From Carboxydothermus pertinax (GTDB taxonomy: Bacteria; Bacillota; Z-2901; Carboxydothermales; Carboxydothermaceae), in NCBI RefSeq assembly GCF_001950255.1, contig NZ_BDJK01000055.1, positions 300,192-364,191 of the forward strand: a stretch of 64,000 nucleotides of DNA, written 5' to 3'. How positions within the stretch are numbered: position 1 is the stretch's first letter; each line of letters begins with the position of its first letter. The position numbers and the translations under genes are program-made. Positions 1-9,292 of this stretch are shown here, in pieces. The notes under the pieces were generated by a model that saw only the letters and a program-made list of their open reading frames with translations, did not search any database and was not told the DNA's origin.

Positions 1-5
1 CCCCC

Positions 6-212
6 TTATTTATTTTGGGACTTAATACGCTGATAAGTAATTAGATCATTGCCAATTTCATGCAAGGCAATAGTCACCGCTTTATTTGAAACATGCTTCA
101 TCTTGCTCGCTTCCCCGGCGGTAATTTGTCTAGCCCTTTTAGCAGTAGCCACTACTAAAGTATAACGGCTATCAGCCTTTTGCATTAAAATATCCAGTGA
201 AGGTTGATTCAT
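6..212 (-). CDS. rpoZ: DNA-directed RNA polymerase omega subunit
   Basis: This 68-residue protein is the small omega subunit, which helps fold and hold the beta-prime subunit in RNA polymerase. The conserved core SRYTLVVATAKRARQI lies at residues 15-30, followed by a short helical region ending near residue 60, the usual size in Firmicutes. Its ATG overlaps the TGA stop of gmk (ATGA), and the ribosome binding site GGAGGG sits inside the end of gmk, so the two are probably translationally coupled. The order remA-gmk-rpoZ is typical of Firmicutes. The identification is confident; the next gene of the operon lies outside the window. Confidence 0.93.
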   Translation of the reverse strand: MNQPSLDILMQKADSRYTLVVATAKRARQITAGEASKMKHVSNKAVTIALHEIGNDLITYQRIKSQNK

Positions 213-823
213 CGTTTTAAACTCCCTCCTTCTAATAAAACTTTATAATTAACTCTTTTCGGTCTTAATTTCTCTGCAATGATCACCGCTTCTAAACTTT
301 TTACAGCTGCGTCAATATCATCATTTAAAATTAAATAATCATACCAGTCACAATTAGCAATTTCCTCGCGAGCCATCTTCATCCGTTTAGCAATAATTTC
401 CTCGCGGTCAGTTCCTCTTTTACGTAACCTTTCCTCAAGGATCGCTATAGAAGGAGGTAAAATAAAAACAAAAATCCCTTCGGGATAACTCTTTTTTACT
501 TGTCTTGCACCTTTAATATCAATTTCCAGAATAACGTCCTGGCCCCGAGCTAATGCTTCAAAAACTGGTTTTTTGGGAGTCCCGTAATAATTGCCATAAA
601 CATCTGCCCATTCCAAAAATTCTTTATTGGAAATCATTTGCTCAAATTTAGCACGATCAATAAAATAATAATGGACACCCTCGATTTCTCCTACTCTTTT
701 TTCCCGGGTAGTTGCTGAAATGGAATAAAAAAGATTGGGATTTCTCTTCCGGATTTCCTGACATATTGTACCTTTTCCTGCACCAGAAGGCCCGGAAACT
801 ACCAACAACATTCCTTTCTGCAT
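209..823 (-). CDS. gmk: Guanylate kinase
   Basis: Guanylate kinase phosphorylates GMP to GDP with ATP in purine nucleotide metabolism in the cytoplasm. The P-loop GPSGAGKGT lies at about residues 11-19. It is followed by the GMP-binding stretch ATTREKRVGEIEG and the YYGTPKKPV motif. The frame stays open further upstream, but AAGGAG followed by AACT sits directly before the ATG at 823, so this start is chosen, giving 204 residues, the normal family length. It lies downstream of remA and overlaps rpoZ by four bases. Confidence 0.95.
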   Translation of the reverse strand: MQKGMLLVVSGPSGAGKGTICQEIRKRNPNLFYSISATTREKRVGEIEGVHYYFIDRAKFEQMISNKEFLEWADVYGNYYGTPKKPVFEALARGQDVILEIDIKGARQVKKSYPEGIFVFILPPSIAILEERLRKRGTDREEIIAKRMKMAREEIANCDWYDYLILNDDIDAAVKSLEAVIIAEKLRPKRVNYKVLLEGGSLKR

Positions 824-839
824 AGTTTCTCCTTCTCTG

Positions 840-1103
840 TTAAAAGTTTTCCTCTTGACTTTCTTTGTTGGTGAGTCGATGAGCAACCGTTTCCGGCTGG
901 ACTGCCGATAAAATCACATGGTCACTATCCATTATAATAACCGCCCGGGTTCTGCGGCCATAAGTTGCATCGATTAACATTCCCTTGTCCCTAGCTTCGG
1001 AAATTATCCGTTTTATGGGAGCCGATTCTGGACTTACTATAGAAATGATGCGATTAGCCGATACTATATTACCAAATCCAATGTTAATAAACTTAATTTC
1101 CAC
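840..1103 (-). CDS. remA: RemA-family regulatory protein (DUF370)
   Basis: This 87-residue protein belongs to the DUF370/RemA family. In Bacillus subtilis RemA is a DNA-binding regulator of extracellular matrix and osmoprotection genes. The family features seen are the N-terminal [13 protein letters not shown], the central [20 protein letters not shown] and a C-terminal LSAVQPETV. It starts with GTG behind a GGAGGG site. It lies between yicC and gmk, the conserved Firmicute context (yicC-remA-gmk-rpoZ). Family membership is clear; the regulon in this organism cannot be read from the sequence. Confidence 0.9.
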   Translation of the reverse strand: MEIKFINIGFGNIVSANRIISIVSPESAPIKRIISEARDKGMLIDATYGRRTRAVIIMDSDHVILSAVQPETVAHRLTNKESQEENF

Positions 1104-1116
1104 GAATTTCCCTCCT

Positions 1117-1983
1117 TTACTCTATATTTTGAACTTGTTCTCTAATTTTTTCAAGCTCGCTTTTTAAAATTACTACTTTTTCCGATATAAAAAGGTCATT
1201 AGCTTTGGAACCAATTGTATTGGTTTCCCTAAACATTTCTTGAATAATAAAATCCAGCTTTTTCCCAACCGGTCCCGGATCGTTTAAAACGCTCAGAAAA
1301 GCGGTAAGGTGGCTTTTTAAACGGGTAATCTCTTCGTCAATACTAACTTTATCGGTATACAAAAGTACTTCCTGTAATATCCTCTCTTCAGGAATATCAA
1401 TTGTCCCCCAGTCCTTTAATTTTTTTAAAAGCTTTTCTCGATATTCTTTTGGAAGTTCCGGGGCACGTAATTCTAACTCGGAAACTATGTTTTTAATAAA
1501 ACTTATCTTTACCTCTAAATCCTCTTTTAAACGACTACCTTCTTCCCAACGCATAGCTACAAATTTCCCTAAAGCTTCATTTAAGGGAACCAAAAAATAA
1601 TTCCAGAGAAGCTCTTCGTCAACTTCCGGTTCGGTTATTTTAAAGATATCTGGTAACATTAAAAGATCCTCAATTTCAATTTCTGAATTTAGCCCCAGAG
1701 CTTCGCCAATTTTTTTTAACTCGTTATAATATTCATAAACAAGATTCACATCAAGCTTTACATTTTTGCTTAATGCCTCTTCAACTGTGACAAAAAGATC
1801 CACCTTACCTCTAAAAACTTTAGCCTGAACAACTTTTTTGATTTTTTCTTCAAGAAAAAAATAACGCCGGGGGAGTTTAATATTTATTTCAAGATATTTA
1901 TGGTTTACTCCCCTGAGTTCTACCAAAATGCGGCCAAACTCGGAAATACTTTCGGCTCGGCCATACCCAGTCATACTTTGCAT
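1117..1983 (-). CDS. yicC: YicC-family endoribonuclease-like protein
   Basis: This 288-residue protein has the YicC layout: an N-terminal domain starting [11 protein letters not shown] and a C-terminal DUF1732 domain with [19 protein letters not shown] and [15 protein letters not shown]. Family members have been described as endoribonucleases acting on small RNAs, but the biological role in Firmicutes is not settled. The frame opens nine bases earlier (ATG at 1992), but GGGG abuts that codon, whereas the ATG at 1983 is nine bases from it, so 1983 is preferred. It directly follows the upstream aminotransferase gene. Confidence 0.88.
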   Translation of the reverse strand: MQSMTGYGRAESISEFGRILVELRGVNHKYLEINIKLPRRYFFLEEKIKKVVQAKVFRGKVDLFVTVEEALSKNVKLDVNLVYEYYNELKKIGEALGLNSEIEIEDLLMLPDIFKITEPEVDEELLWNYFLVPLNEALGKFVAMRWEEGSRLKEDLEVKISFIKNIVSELELRAPELPKEYREKLLKKLKDWGTIDIPEERILQEVLLYTDKVSIDEEITRLKSHLTAFLSVLNDPGPVGKKLDFIIQEMFRETNTIGSKANDLFISEKVVILKSELEKIREQVQNIE

Positions 1984-1995
1984 CCAAAACATCCC

Positions 1996-3174
1996 CTACT
2001 CTAAATTTGTAAGAAATTTTGCCAAGCGGTCTAATCCTTCTTTTATATCTTCTAGACTCAAAGCATAGGATAGGCGGACAAAACGGTCATCCCCAAAGGC
2101 AATTCCCGGAACCATAGCTACCATGTAATACTCTAACATAATTTGGGCAAAATCGGTACTAGAATTTATCATCCGCCCTAAATGTTTTTTCCCAAAATAT
2201 TGGTCTATTTGAGGAAAGATGTAAAAAGCACCTTCCGGTTTAATAACTTTGAGATTTAATTCCTGGAGTCTAGCTAATACATAATCCCGGCGTTTTTTAA
2301 ATTCTTTAACCATCTGTTCTACCTTTTCATCTTCAGCATTTAAGGCAGCTAACGCCCCCCACTGGGCAAAAGAAGTAGGATTAGAAGTCTGGTGACTTTG
2401 TAACTCAATTAGTTTAGAAGCATAATTACTTGCAGTAGCCACATAACCCAAACGCCAACCAGTCATGCTGTGGCTTTTGGAAAAACCATTGACAATAAAG
2501 GTCTTTTCTTTTAACTCTGGATTAGCAGTTACAAAACTTTCTGGCTTTGCGTTAAAATAAATTCGCTCATAAATTTCATCGGCAATGACATATATATCCG
2601 TGTTTTTTATAACCTGCCCAATTTTCTTTAACTCAGCAAAAGAATAAACAACTCCCGTAGGATTTGAAGGAGAATTTAAAATAATTGCCTTGGTCTTTGG
2701 AGTAAAAAAATCCTTTAACTTATCTGGTCTAAGTTTAAAGTTTTCTTCTGTAGGAACGAAAACCGGGATTCCACCCGCCAATTTTACCTGTTCAACATAA
2801 CTTACCCAGTAGGGAACGGGAATTAAAACTTCATCCCCAGGGTTTAAAAGAATTTGAAAAATATTATAAAGACCATGTTTGGCGCCACAAGTTACCACTA
2901 CTTCTTTTTCTTCATATTTTAAACCGGTTCGCTTGGTCACATATTCAGCTATTTTTTCCCTAAGCTCTGAAATCCCTCCCACCGGAGTATACTTAGTTTT
3001 CCCCTGTTTTAAGGCATTAATTGCCGCCTCTTTTATATATTCCGGTGTATCGAAATCAGGCTCCCCAACCCCAAAATTTATCACTTTTTCCCCTTTATTT
3101 ATAAGCTCTTTTGCCTTTTTATCAATTGCTAAAGTTGGAGACTCCCCAATTAGTTTGGCGCGCTCTGAAAACAT
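1996..3174 (-). CDS. Class I/II pyridoxal-phosphate aminotransferase (aspartate aminotransferase-like)
   Basis: A 392-residue fold-type I aminotransferase. The PLP lysine is K233 in GFSKSHSMTGWRLGY, the substrate arginine region is near the C-terminus (DDRFVRLSYA), and NSPSNPTG at about 168-174 contacts the cofactor. The overall pattern fits the Ib aspartate/prephenate aminotransferases of thermophiles, so aspartate or aromatic amino acid transamination is most likely; exact substrates cannot be told. The ATG at 3174 is preferred over the in-frame GTG at 3183 because AAGGGG lies eight bases before it. A terminator separates it from dapL upstream. Confidence 0.88.
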   Translation of the reverse strand: MFSERAKLIGESPTLAIDKKAKELINKGEKVINFGVGEPDFDTPEYIKEAAINALKQGKTKYTPVGGISELREKIAEYVTKRTGLKYEEKEVVVTCGAKHGLYNIFQILLNPGDEVLIPVPYWVSYVEQVKLAGGIPVFVPTEENFKLRPDKLKDFFTPKTKAIILNSPSNPTGVVYSFAELKKIGQVIKNTDIYVIADEIYERIYFNAKPESFVTANPELKEKTFIVNGFSKSHSMTGWRLGYVATASNYASKLIELQSHQTSNPTSFAQWGALAALNAEDEKVEQMVKEFKKRRDYVLARLQELNLKVIKPEGAFYIFPQIDQYFGKKHLGRMINSSTDFAQIMLEYYMVAMVPGIAFGDDRFVRLSYALSLEDIKEGLDRLAKFLTNLE

Positions 3175-3200
3175 CAATCTCACCCCTTGAATTTTTCATG

Positions 3201-3235
3201 AAAAAAGTCCACTCCCTCAAAACCGAGGGATGGAC
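3201..3235 (-). terminator. Rho-independent terminator after dapL
   Basis: Read on the minus strand, a stem pairing GTCCA-TCCCTC with GAGGGA-TGGAC (one mismatched base) around a GGTTTT loop is followed by six T. It lies between dapL and the following aminotransferase gene, only 27 bases before that gene's start. Confidence 0.8.
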
Positions 3236-3243
3236 ATTAAAAA

Positions 3244-4416
3244 CTAAAATTCTACTTTACCTAAATGTTGCTCTATTCTTTTTAACGCTTCAATTAATCT
3301 TTCTGTTGCTAGAGTTAAAGAAATTCTAAAATAACCTTCCCCGGCGGTTCCATAACCATTTCCGGGAGTTACCACTACTCCAGCTTTTTCAATTAAATAT
3401 TCAGCAAAGCTAGCTGAGGTAAATCCTTTGGGAACTGGCGCCCAGATATAAAAAGTACCTTTTGGTTTTTGTAAATTCCACCCCAATTTATTTAAGGTGT
3501 CAATTACTAAATCCCGTCTCTTGGCATAAAGTTCACAAAGTTCGCCAACCACATCTTGGGGGCCTTCCAAAGCTTTAATACCGGCATATTGAATAGCTTG
3601 AAATACTCCGGAATCAATATTAGACTTTAGCCGACCCAAAGCATCAATCGCTTTAGCATTCCCTACAGCCCAACCAATCCGCCAGCCAGTCATATTGTAT
3701 GTTTTAGACAGAGAATGAAATTCTATAGCTACATCTTTCGCCCCTCTTACTTCTAAAAAGCTTGGTGCCCGATAACCATCAAAAGTAATTTCCGAATACG
3801 CAGCATCATGGCAAATTAACACCTCATATTTTTTAGCAAAGAAAACCGCTTTTTCAAAAAACTCGAGATTGGCAACTGCCCCGGTAGGATTATTGGGATA
3901 GTTTAAAAACATTAATTTAGCTTTGCGGAAAACCTCTTCCGAAATACTTTCTAAATCAGGTAAAAACCCCTTTTTAGGGTCTAAAGGCATTTTAAATGTG
4001 GTACCACCAGCTAATATAGTACCACCCTCATATACCGGATATCCTGGATCCGGAACCAAGACCACATCCCCAGGATCAACATAACACCAGGAAATATGAG
4101 CAATTCCCTCTTTGGAACCTAAAAGCGATACTACTTCGGTTTTAGGATTTAATTCCACTCCAAATCTTCTTTGATACCAGGAAGCTACCGCCTGACGATA
4201 GGAAAGCATTCCTACTGAAGAAGGATATTGATGGTTTTCAGGATTTTGGGCAGCCTGGTAAAGTTCTTCAATTATGTGCTGAGGAGTTGGTTGATCAGGA
4301 TCGCCAATTCCCAGGCTTATAACATCAACACCCGCTTCTTTTTTTTCGGCAATTAATTTTTCAATACGAGCAAATAAATAAGGTGGTAAATTTCTAACTC
4401 GTGTTGCTTCTAGCAT
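3244..4416 (-). CDS. dapL: LL-diaminopimelate aminotransferase
   Basis: This enzyme converts tetrahydrodipicolinate directly to LL-2,6-diaminopimelate using glutamate, bypassing the acylated routes of lysine and cell-wall synthesis. The 390-residue protein has the fold-type I features NNPTGA at about 175-180 and the PLP lysine K238 in [16 protein letters not shown]. The N-terminal [16 protein letters not shown] resembles bacterial DapL proteins. It sits directly downstream of dapF, whose product epimerises the LL-DAP made here, which supports the assignment over a generic aspartate aminotransferase. A clear terminator follows the gene. Confidence 0.92.
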   Translation of the reverse strand: MLEATRVRNLPPYLFARIEKLIAEKKEAGVDVISLGIGDPDQPTPQHIIEELYQAAQNPENHQYPSSVGMLSYRQAVASWYQRRFGVELNPKTEVVSLLGSKEGIAHISWCYVDPGDVVLVPDPGYPVYEGGTILAGGTTFKMPLDPKKGFLPDLESISEEVFRKAKLMFLNYPNNPTGAVANLEFFEKAVFFAKKYEVLICHDAAYSEITFDGYRAPSFLEVRGAKDVAIEFHSLSKTYNMTGWRIGWAVGNAKAIDALGRLKSNIDSGVFQAIQYAGIKALEGPQDVVGELCELYAKRRDLVIDTLNKLGWNLQKPKGTFYIWAPVPKGFTSASFAEYLIEKAGVVVTPGNGYGTAGEGYFRISLTLATERLIEALKRIEQHLGKVEF

Positions 4417-4457
4417 TTGGCATCTCCTTTCCCAAATTTATATCTATTAGCAAGAAA

Positions 4458-5282
4458 TTATAAATAATATTCTCCCCGAAATACTATCTCAGCCGGGCCA
4501 GTCATATATACACTTTCACCAAAGTTCCAGTTAATAAATAAACTTCCACCGGGCAATATTACCTCTACCGCTTCTGTTAAATGACCTAAAATTCGACCAG
4601 CCACCACCACTGCCGAAGCCCCTGTCCCGCAAGCCAGAGTTGCTCCAGCTCCGCGCTCCCATACTAAGACTTTAACTTTTTTTGAATTTTCTATTTCCAC
4701 AAATTCTACATTGGTTTTACGGGGGAATAAGGGATGTGTTTCAATTGCCGGGCCTATTTTTTCTAATTCTATTTTAGCCAAAGAATCAACAAAAATCACC
4801 GCATGGGGATTCCCCATCGATACCGCAGTAAAATAAAACTTCTGCCCCAATACTTCTATGGGTATATTAACCGGCTCTTCTTCTACCGCAACCGGTATTT
4901 CTTGTGGTTTTAAAATTGGTCGGCCCATGTCTACCCGCACTAAGTTATTTTCTAGAACCTCAGGTTTAATAATTCCGGCTAAAGTCTCGACAGCTAAACT
5001 CCTTTTTGTCGGCTTATATTTTTCAACGTAATAGCGGGCAACACACCGGATAGCATTACCACACATTTCCGCCTCGCTACCATCGGAATTAATAATTCTC
5101 ATCCTAAAATCAGCTTTAGACGATGGAAGCAACAACACTAAACCATCAGCACCAATTCCAAAACGCCGGTCACAAATTTTTCGCCCTAATTCCGGGAGAC
5201 TTTGGTTGGCTAAGCTAGGATTTGTAATTTCATCCACTACCACAAAATCATTGCCCAAACCATGCATTTTCAAAAACTCCAT
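4458..5282 (-). CDS. dapF: Diaminopimelate epimerase
   Basis: DapF interconverts LL- and meso-diaminopimelate for lysine and peptidoglycan synthesis. Both catalytic cysteines are present: C74 in SEAEMCGNAIRC and C218 in GATLACGTGAS, with the flanking GNDFVVVDE and MGNPHAV motifs. The upstream in-frame extension of 20 residues is rejected because AGGGAGG precedes the ATG at 5282 by six bases and the resulting 274-residue protein begins MEFLKMHGLGNDF as in the family. It heads the dapF-dapL unit behind a good sigma-A promoter. Confidence 0.95.
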   Translation of the reverse strand: MEFLKMHGLGNDFVVVDEITNPSLANQSLPELGRKICDRRFGIGADGLVLLLPSSKADFRMRIINSDGSEAEMCGNAIRCVARYYVEKYKPTKRSLAVETLAGIIKPEVLENNLVRVDMGRPILKPQEIPVAVEEEPVNIPIEVLGQKFYFTAVSMGNPHAVIFVDSLAKIELEKIGPAIETHPLFPRKTNVEFVEIENSKKVKVLVWERGAGATLACGTGASAVVVAGRILGHLTEAVEVILPGGSLFINWNFGESVYMTGPAEIVFRGEYYL

Positions 5283-5313
5283 TTTAAACCTCCCTAAAAA
5301 AACCATTTTTTTT

Positions 5314-5342
5314 ATAATAATTTTTTTATAATTATTCGTCAA
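5314..5342 (-). promoter_or_regulatory. Sigma-A promoter of dapF-dapL
   Basis: On the minus strand TTGACG is followed after exactly 17 bases by TATTAT, about 30 bases before the dapF start codon. Confidence 0.7.
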
Positions 5343-5417
5343 CCTCGCTAATTTAAGAAAAACTGTATACTTGCCAAAAAATAATTTTATGATTACGATA
5401 AATGGGGAGGTATTTAA

Positions 5418-7139
5418 ATGAATTATCTACTCTTAAAAGCTGTTGTGGAAGAATTAGCGCAAAACTTAACAGGGCACCGCGTAGACCAAATATTCTATTT
5501 AGATAAACTTTCAATTTTGCTAAACTTTTTTCACCCAAAATTTGGAGAAAGTTACCTTTATCTTTCAGCGAGTAACGACTTCGCAGCAATTTTTATCACC
5601 GAAAGTTCCCTTTTTGCTTCCAAAATGACCACTCCCTTTTTAAACTCATGTCAAAATTTCCTATTAGGAAAAAGGCTTTTTAAAATTGAAGTTCCACCTT
5701 GGGAACGAAATGTTTGTCTAGAATTTTTAGATCCCAAAACCGCAGAAAAAGTGTATTTATTTCTTGAAATTATGGGGAAACACAGTAACCTTTTACTGGT
5801 AAATCAAGACTTTATTATCGTTGATGCTATTAAGCGTTATGGCGAAAACCAAAGCCGGTACCGGGAAGTACTACCAGGAAAACCGTATATTCCTCCGCCA
5901 AAGCCTGAAGCCTTTCTCCTTAATAATTTAACGTTAGAAACTTTTTTAAGACTTTTTATCCAAAGCCCCAATTTAACCCTGGGAGATTTTTTTAAAAGAC
6001 ATATCATTGGTCTAGGTACCTTTTTACTTAAAGAAGTTTTTTTTCTTACAAATTTAAAGGCGGATACACCCTGTAAAGAACTGAGCACCCAGCAAATTGA
6101 GGAACTTTATGCAACATTGATATCTTTAGTAAACAAAAATCCCATGCCAGTTTTATATTTCAATGATAACATTCCCTTTTACCCGGCACCCTTTGAACTT
6201 AAATCCTTAAAAGATTTTGTAAAACAGCCCGGCTCGCCTTGTGAGGTAAGTGCTCAATACTATTTATACCATCGTTATCGGCGTGAGTTTGATAGCCTTA
6301 CGCTTACCTTAAAAAATGCCATTAATAAAAAACTAAAAAACCTTCAAGAACGAATAGTTGAATTAAAGGCTAAAATAAAAGAATATGAAAATGCTCAAGA
6401 ATTTAAAAATTTTGGCGACTTGCTCTTAGCTTTTCAGCACCAAGTCGCAAAGGGTAGTTCTAGGGTAAAGCTTCAAAATTGGGACGGAACGCCAATTGAG
6501 ATTTCCTTAGATCCGGCAAAATCACCCATAGAAAACGCCGAACTTTTTTATAAAAAGTATCAAAAAGCAAAAAAAGGGCTTAACATAGCCCAGACCCAAT
6601 TACAGATAACCCAAGAAGAACTTGAATATTATAAAACCCTACAATTTCAAGTGGAAGATGCTCGAAGCTTAGAAGACTTAGAAGAAATTAAACAAGAATT
6701 AGGTATAGATAATAACCCTAAAAGCAAAAAGCTTAAAAAAACTCCACCCAATTTTTTAACCTTTACTACATCTAATGGAAATAAAGTTTATGTGGGCAAA
6801 AACAATTGGCAAAATGATTATTTAACATTTAAAGTAGCTAAAGATAATGACCTCTGGTTTCATGCTAAAAATATTCCTGGAGCTCACGTCATTTTAAAAT
6901 GCGAAAAAGTTCCTGATGAACAGTCAATCCTTGAAGCTGCAGTAATTGCCGCTACTTTTAGCCGCGCCCGCTTTGGTAAAAAAATACCGGTAGATTATAC
7001 CTTGCGCAAGTACGTCCATAAACCAGTTGGGGCAAAACCAGGTTTTGTCATCTACCAGCATGAAAAAACAATTTTTGTTGACCCTAATTTAAAGCTACTT
7101 CAAACACGACTTCCCGGTTTTACCACCGGTAAACCCTGA
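5418..7139 (+). CDS. rqcH: RqcH/NFACT-family ribosome quality-control protein
   Basis: This 573-residue protein has the NFACT architecture: an N-terminal NFACT-N domain (about 1-250), a long coiled coil rich in K and E (about 285-420) and a C-terminal NFACT-R/DUF814 domain containing DLWFHAKNIPGAHVIL. In B. subtilis RqcH binds obstructed 50S subunits and directs alanine tailing of stalled peptides; older annotations call the family fibronectin-binding protein. A GGGGAGG site precedes the ATG. It is one of three plus-strand genes, and its last 40 bases overlap the end of pyrE on the other strand. Confidence 0.92.
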   Translation: MNYLLLKAVVEELAQNLTGHRVDQIFYLDKLSILLNFFHPKFGESYLYLSASNDFAAIFITESSLFASKMTTPFLNSCQNFLLGKRLFKIEVPPWERNVCLEFLDPKTAEKVYLFLEIMGKHSNLLLVNQDFIIVDAIKRYGENQSRYREVLPGKPYIPPPKPEAFLLNNLTLETFLRLFIQSPNLTLGDFFKRHIIGLGTFLLKEVFFLTNLKADTPCKELSTQQIEELYATLISLVNKNPMPVLYFNDNIPFYPAPFELKSLKDFVKQPGSPCEVSAQYYLYHRYRREFDSLTLTLKNAINKKLKNLQERIVELKAKIKEYENAQEFKNFGDLLLAFQHQVAKGSSRVKLQNWDGTPIEISLDPAKSPIENAELFYKKYQKAKKGLNIAQTQLQITQEELEYYKTLQFQVEDARSLEDLEEIKQELGIDNNPKSKKLKKTPPNFLTFTTSNGNKVYVGKNNWQNDYLTFKVAKDNDLWFHAKNIPGAHVILKCEKVPDEQSILEAAVIAATFSRARFGKKIPVDYTLRKYVHKPVGAKPGFVIYQHEKTIFVDPNLKLLQTRLPGFTTGKP

Positions 7140-7666
7140 GCACATAGGGGACAATTTTCAGGAGCATACGTTTTAACTTTAATCGTTAATAAAGACTCAA
7201 AAGGTACACCAAAGTCCACAGTTCCACCGCTACGGTCTACCAGGGAAGCAACTGCTACAACCTCTCCCCCTAAGCTTTTTATTAATTCGATTACTTCCCT
7301 GGTAGAACCCCCGGTAGTTACCACATCTTCTACTACTATAACTTTTTCGCCAGGTTTTATGGTAAAACCTCTTCTTAGCCGCATCATGCCGTCCTCCCGT
7401 TCGGCAAACAAAGCTTTCAACTTTAATACTCTTGCCATTTCATAGGCCAGGATTATGCCGCCAATTGCCGGCCCAATTACAAGATCCGCTTTTATTTTGC
7501 TAGAATTTAATTTTTCCGCAAGGATCTCACATAATTTTTGCGAAATTTCCGGTTCAACTGTTAGTAAAGCACATTGGAAATATTTATCACTATGTAAGCC
7601 CGAAGATAATTTAAAATGTCCTTCTAATAACGCTTTTTTTTCGAGAAATAAGTTATAAATGTCCAT
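7100..7666 (-). CDS. pyrE: Orotate phosphoribosyltransferase
   Basis: PyrE joins orotate with PRPP to make orotidine 5'-phosphate, the fifth step of UMP synthesis. The 188-residue protein carries the PRPP-binding motif VVEDVVTTGGST at residues 111-122, plus a flexible-loop region AEREDGMMRLRRG. It is the last gene of the pyr operon and overlaps pyrF by 14 bases. Its C-terminus (APENCPLCAQGLPVVKPGSR) overlaps the end of rqcH in convergent orientation for 40 bases. This cysteine-bearing tail is seen in some Firmicute PyrE proteins. Confidence 0.95.
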   Translation of the reverse strand: MDIYNLFLEKKALLEGHFKLSSGLHSDKYFQCALLTVEPEISQKLCEILAEKLNSSKIKADLVIGPAIGGIILAYEMARVLKLKALFAEREDGMMRLRRGFTIKPGEKVIVVEDVVTTGGSTREVIELIKSLGGEVVAVASLVDRSGGTVDFGVPFESLLTIKVKTYAPENCPLCAQGLPVVKPGSRV

Positions 7667-8375
7667 TTAGCCCACCTGCCATTTCCTCCAAGTATTTTTT
7701 AGCAGCAATTTTTCGGTTCATTGCTGCCACAATTGGCCTACCAACTACTAAATAATCTGCCCCAAGTTCTAAAGCTCTTTTGGGGGTTACAACCCTTTTT
7801 TGATCAAAATTTCCATCTTCCAAACGTCGAATTCCAGGAGTTACCGTGATAAAATCCTGCCCACATAGTTTTTTTATAAAAGACGCTTCTAAGGCTGAAG
7901 CTACCACACCATCTAAACCCGCATCTTTGGCCTCCTTGGCTAAAAGAGAAACTAAATGCGAAAGCTCAATTTTTAAACCGATTTGCTCTAAAGCCTTTTG
8001 GTTCATGCTCGTAAGAACAGTAACCCCAAGAATAATAGGAACTTTACAATTTTTCTTTAAAGCTTCATTTTTTACCCTATACGCCGCCCTTAGCATTTCC
8101 TGCCCCCCAAGGGCATGGACATTAACCATATCAATTCCCAGATTAATTAAATTTTTTAGCGCCCGGGAAACCGTATTGGGAATATCATGAAGCTTTAAGT
8201 CCAGAAATACCTTTAAGCCTAAATTTTTGAGGTCATCAATTAACCTTGGCCCTTCGCGGTAAAAAAGTTCCATCCCAACTTTAAAGAAGTTAACGGTGTC
8301 TTTTAGTTCCTCCACAACTTCCAAAGCCTGAATCCTATCAGGGACGTCTAAAGCCACAATTAATTTTTCATTCAT
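7653..8375 (-). CDS. pyrF: Orotidine 5'-phosphate decarboxylase
   Basis: PyrF decarboxylates OMP to UMP, the last step of de novo pyrimidine synthesis. The catalytic Asp-Lys-Asp array is visible as DLKLHDIPNT, with D59, K61 and D64. The PGIRR and VGRPI phosphate-binding motifs lie near the C-terminus. Length (240) and the alpha/beta barrel pattern fit the group I bacterial enzymes. Its start overlaps the pyrD stop, as expected for translational coupling within the pyr operon. Confidence 0.96.
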   Translation of the reverse strand: MNEKLIVALDVPDRIQALEVVEELKDTVNFFKVGMELFYREGPRLIDDLKNLGLKVFLDLKLHDIPNTVSRALKNLINLGIDMVNVHALGGQEMLRAAYRVKNEALKKNCKVPIILGVTVLTSMNQKALEQIGLKIELSHLVSLLAKEAKDAGLDGVVASALEASFIKKLCGQDFITVTPGIRRLEDGNFDQKRVVTPKRALELGADYLVVGRPIVAAMNRKIAAKKYLEEMAGGLNGHL

Positions 8376-9292
8376 CCTTCTCCCCCCCGATGAACAATCC
8401 CGGTTAATTCAGAAATATTTCCTAACGCTGAATCCTTCACGTAAAGCTCTAATTGTTCAACTAACCGCGGCAAAAACCCAGGATCAACGAGATTTTGACT
8501 TCCAACTTGAACAGCAGTCGCCCCGGCCATAATAAATTCCAGCGCCGCATCTAAACTATCAATACCTCCCACTCCAATTATGGGAATGGAAACAGCTTTA
8601 AAGCAATCATAAACCATTTTTATCGCCATAGGACGAATAGCAGGGCCGGATACACCACCATAAAAATTACCCAAAAGCGGTTTTTTGTTCTTAACATCAA
8701 TTACCATACCGGTAAAAGTATTGATTAAAGTTAAAGCATCGGCTCCAGCATTTTCGGAAGCTTTAGCAAAAATAGTAATGTCCGTTACGTTTGGAGTAAG
8801 CTTAACAATGATGGGCTTTCGGTAAATTTTTCTAACCGCAGAAACAATTTGTTTAAGTGCTTCCAAATCTGTACCAAAAGCCATGCCACCTTTTTTGACG
8901 TTTGGACAGGAAACATTTAGTTCTAAAGCTTTTATTTCCTCAAATTTTTGCGCCTCATTGGCTAAAAATACAAATTCTTCTACACTTTCACCGGCAATGT
9001 TTAAAATTAATACCTCATGTAAGGCTTTGATTTGGGGTAAAATTTTTTCACGAAAATATTCCCATCCTGGATTGGCAAGTCCAATAGAATTAATAAGCCC
9101 GGACGAAAGTTCAAAAACTCTAGGAGGAACATTGCCAAGCCGGGGATTTTTGGTAATAGTTTTTACCACCAATGCCCCTAATTTTTTTAAATCAAAAAAA
9201 TCTTTAAACTCCAATCCAAATCCAAAAGTTCCCGAAGCTGGCATCACAGGATTTTTTAAGGTAAGTTCTCCAATGTTAACCATAAGACTCAT
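8372..9292 (-). CDS. pyrD: Dihydroorotate dehydrogenase, class 1B catalytic subunit
   Basis: This 306-residue FMN enzyme oxidises dihydroorotate to orotate. The active-site cysteine is C129 in ELNVSCPNVKKGG, as in class 1B enzymes. The motifs GASGTFGFG-like PASGTFGFG and GGVSGPAIRP bind FMN. The class 1B assignment is strengthened by the adjacent pyrK, which supplies the FAD/[2Fe-2S] partner and allows NAD+ as electron acceptor. It overlaps pyrK and pyrF by four bases each. Confidence 0.95.
   Translation of the reverse strand: MSLMVNIGELTLKNPVMPASGTFGFGLEFKDFFDLKKLGALVVKTITKNPRLGNVPPRVFELSSGLINSIGLANPGWEYFREKILPQIKALHEVLILNIAGESVEEFVFLANEAQKFEEIKALELNVSCPNVKKGGMAFGTDLEALKQIVSAVRKIYRKPIIVKLTPNVTDITIFAKASENAGADALTLINTFTGMVIDVKNKKPLLGNFYGGVSGPAIRPMAIKMVYDCFKAVSIPIIGVGGIDSLDAALEFIMAGATAVQVGSQNLVDPGFLPRLVEQLELYVKDSALGNISELTGIVHRGGEG

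Noticed and set aside
4417..4457. T-box or lysine riboswitch before dapL or dapF
   Set aside because: The gaps before both genes are too short, and no T-box sequence or L-box stems are visible.
5359..5418. TTGCCA-17-TACGAT as the rqcH promoter
   Set aside because: The expected start would fall inside the ribosome binding site, so it cannot drive normal translation of rqcH.
5353..5589. 78-residue minus-strand frame over the start of rqcH
   Set aside because: It overlaps the real rqcH start and the dapF promoter, and its translation matches no pattern I know.
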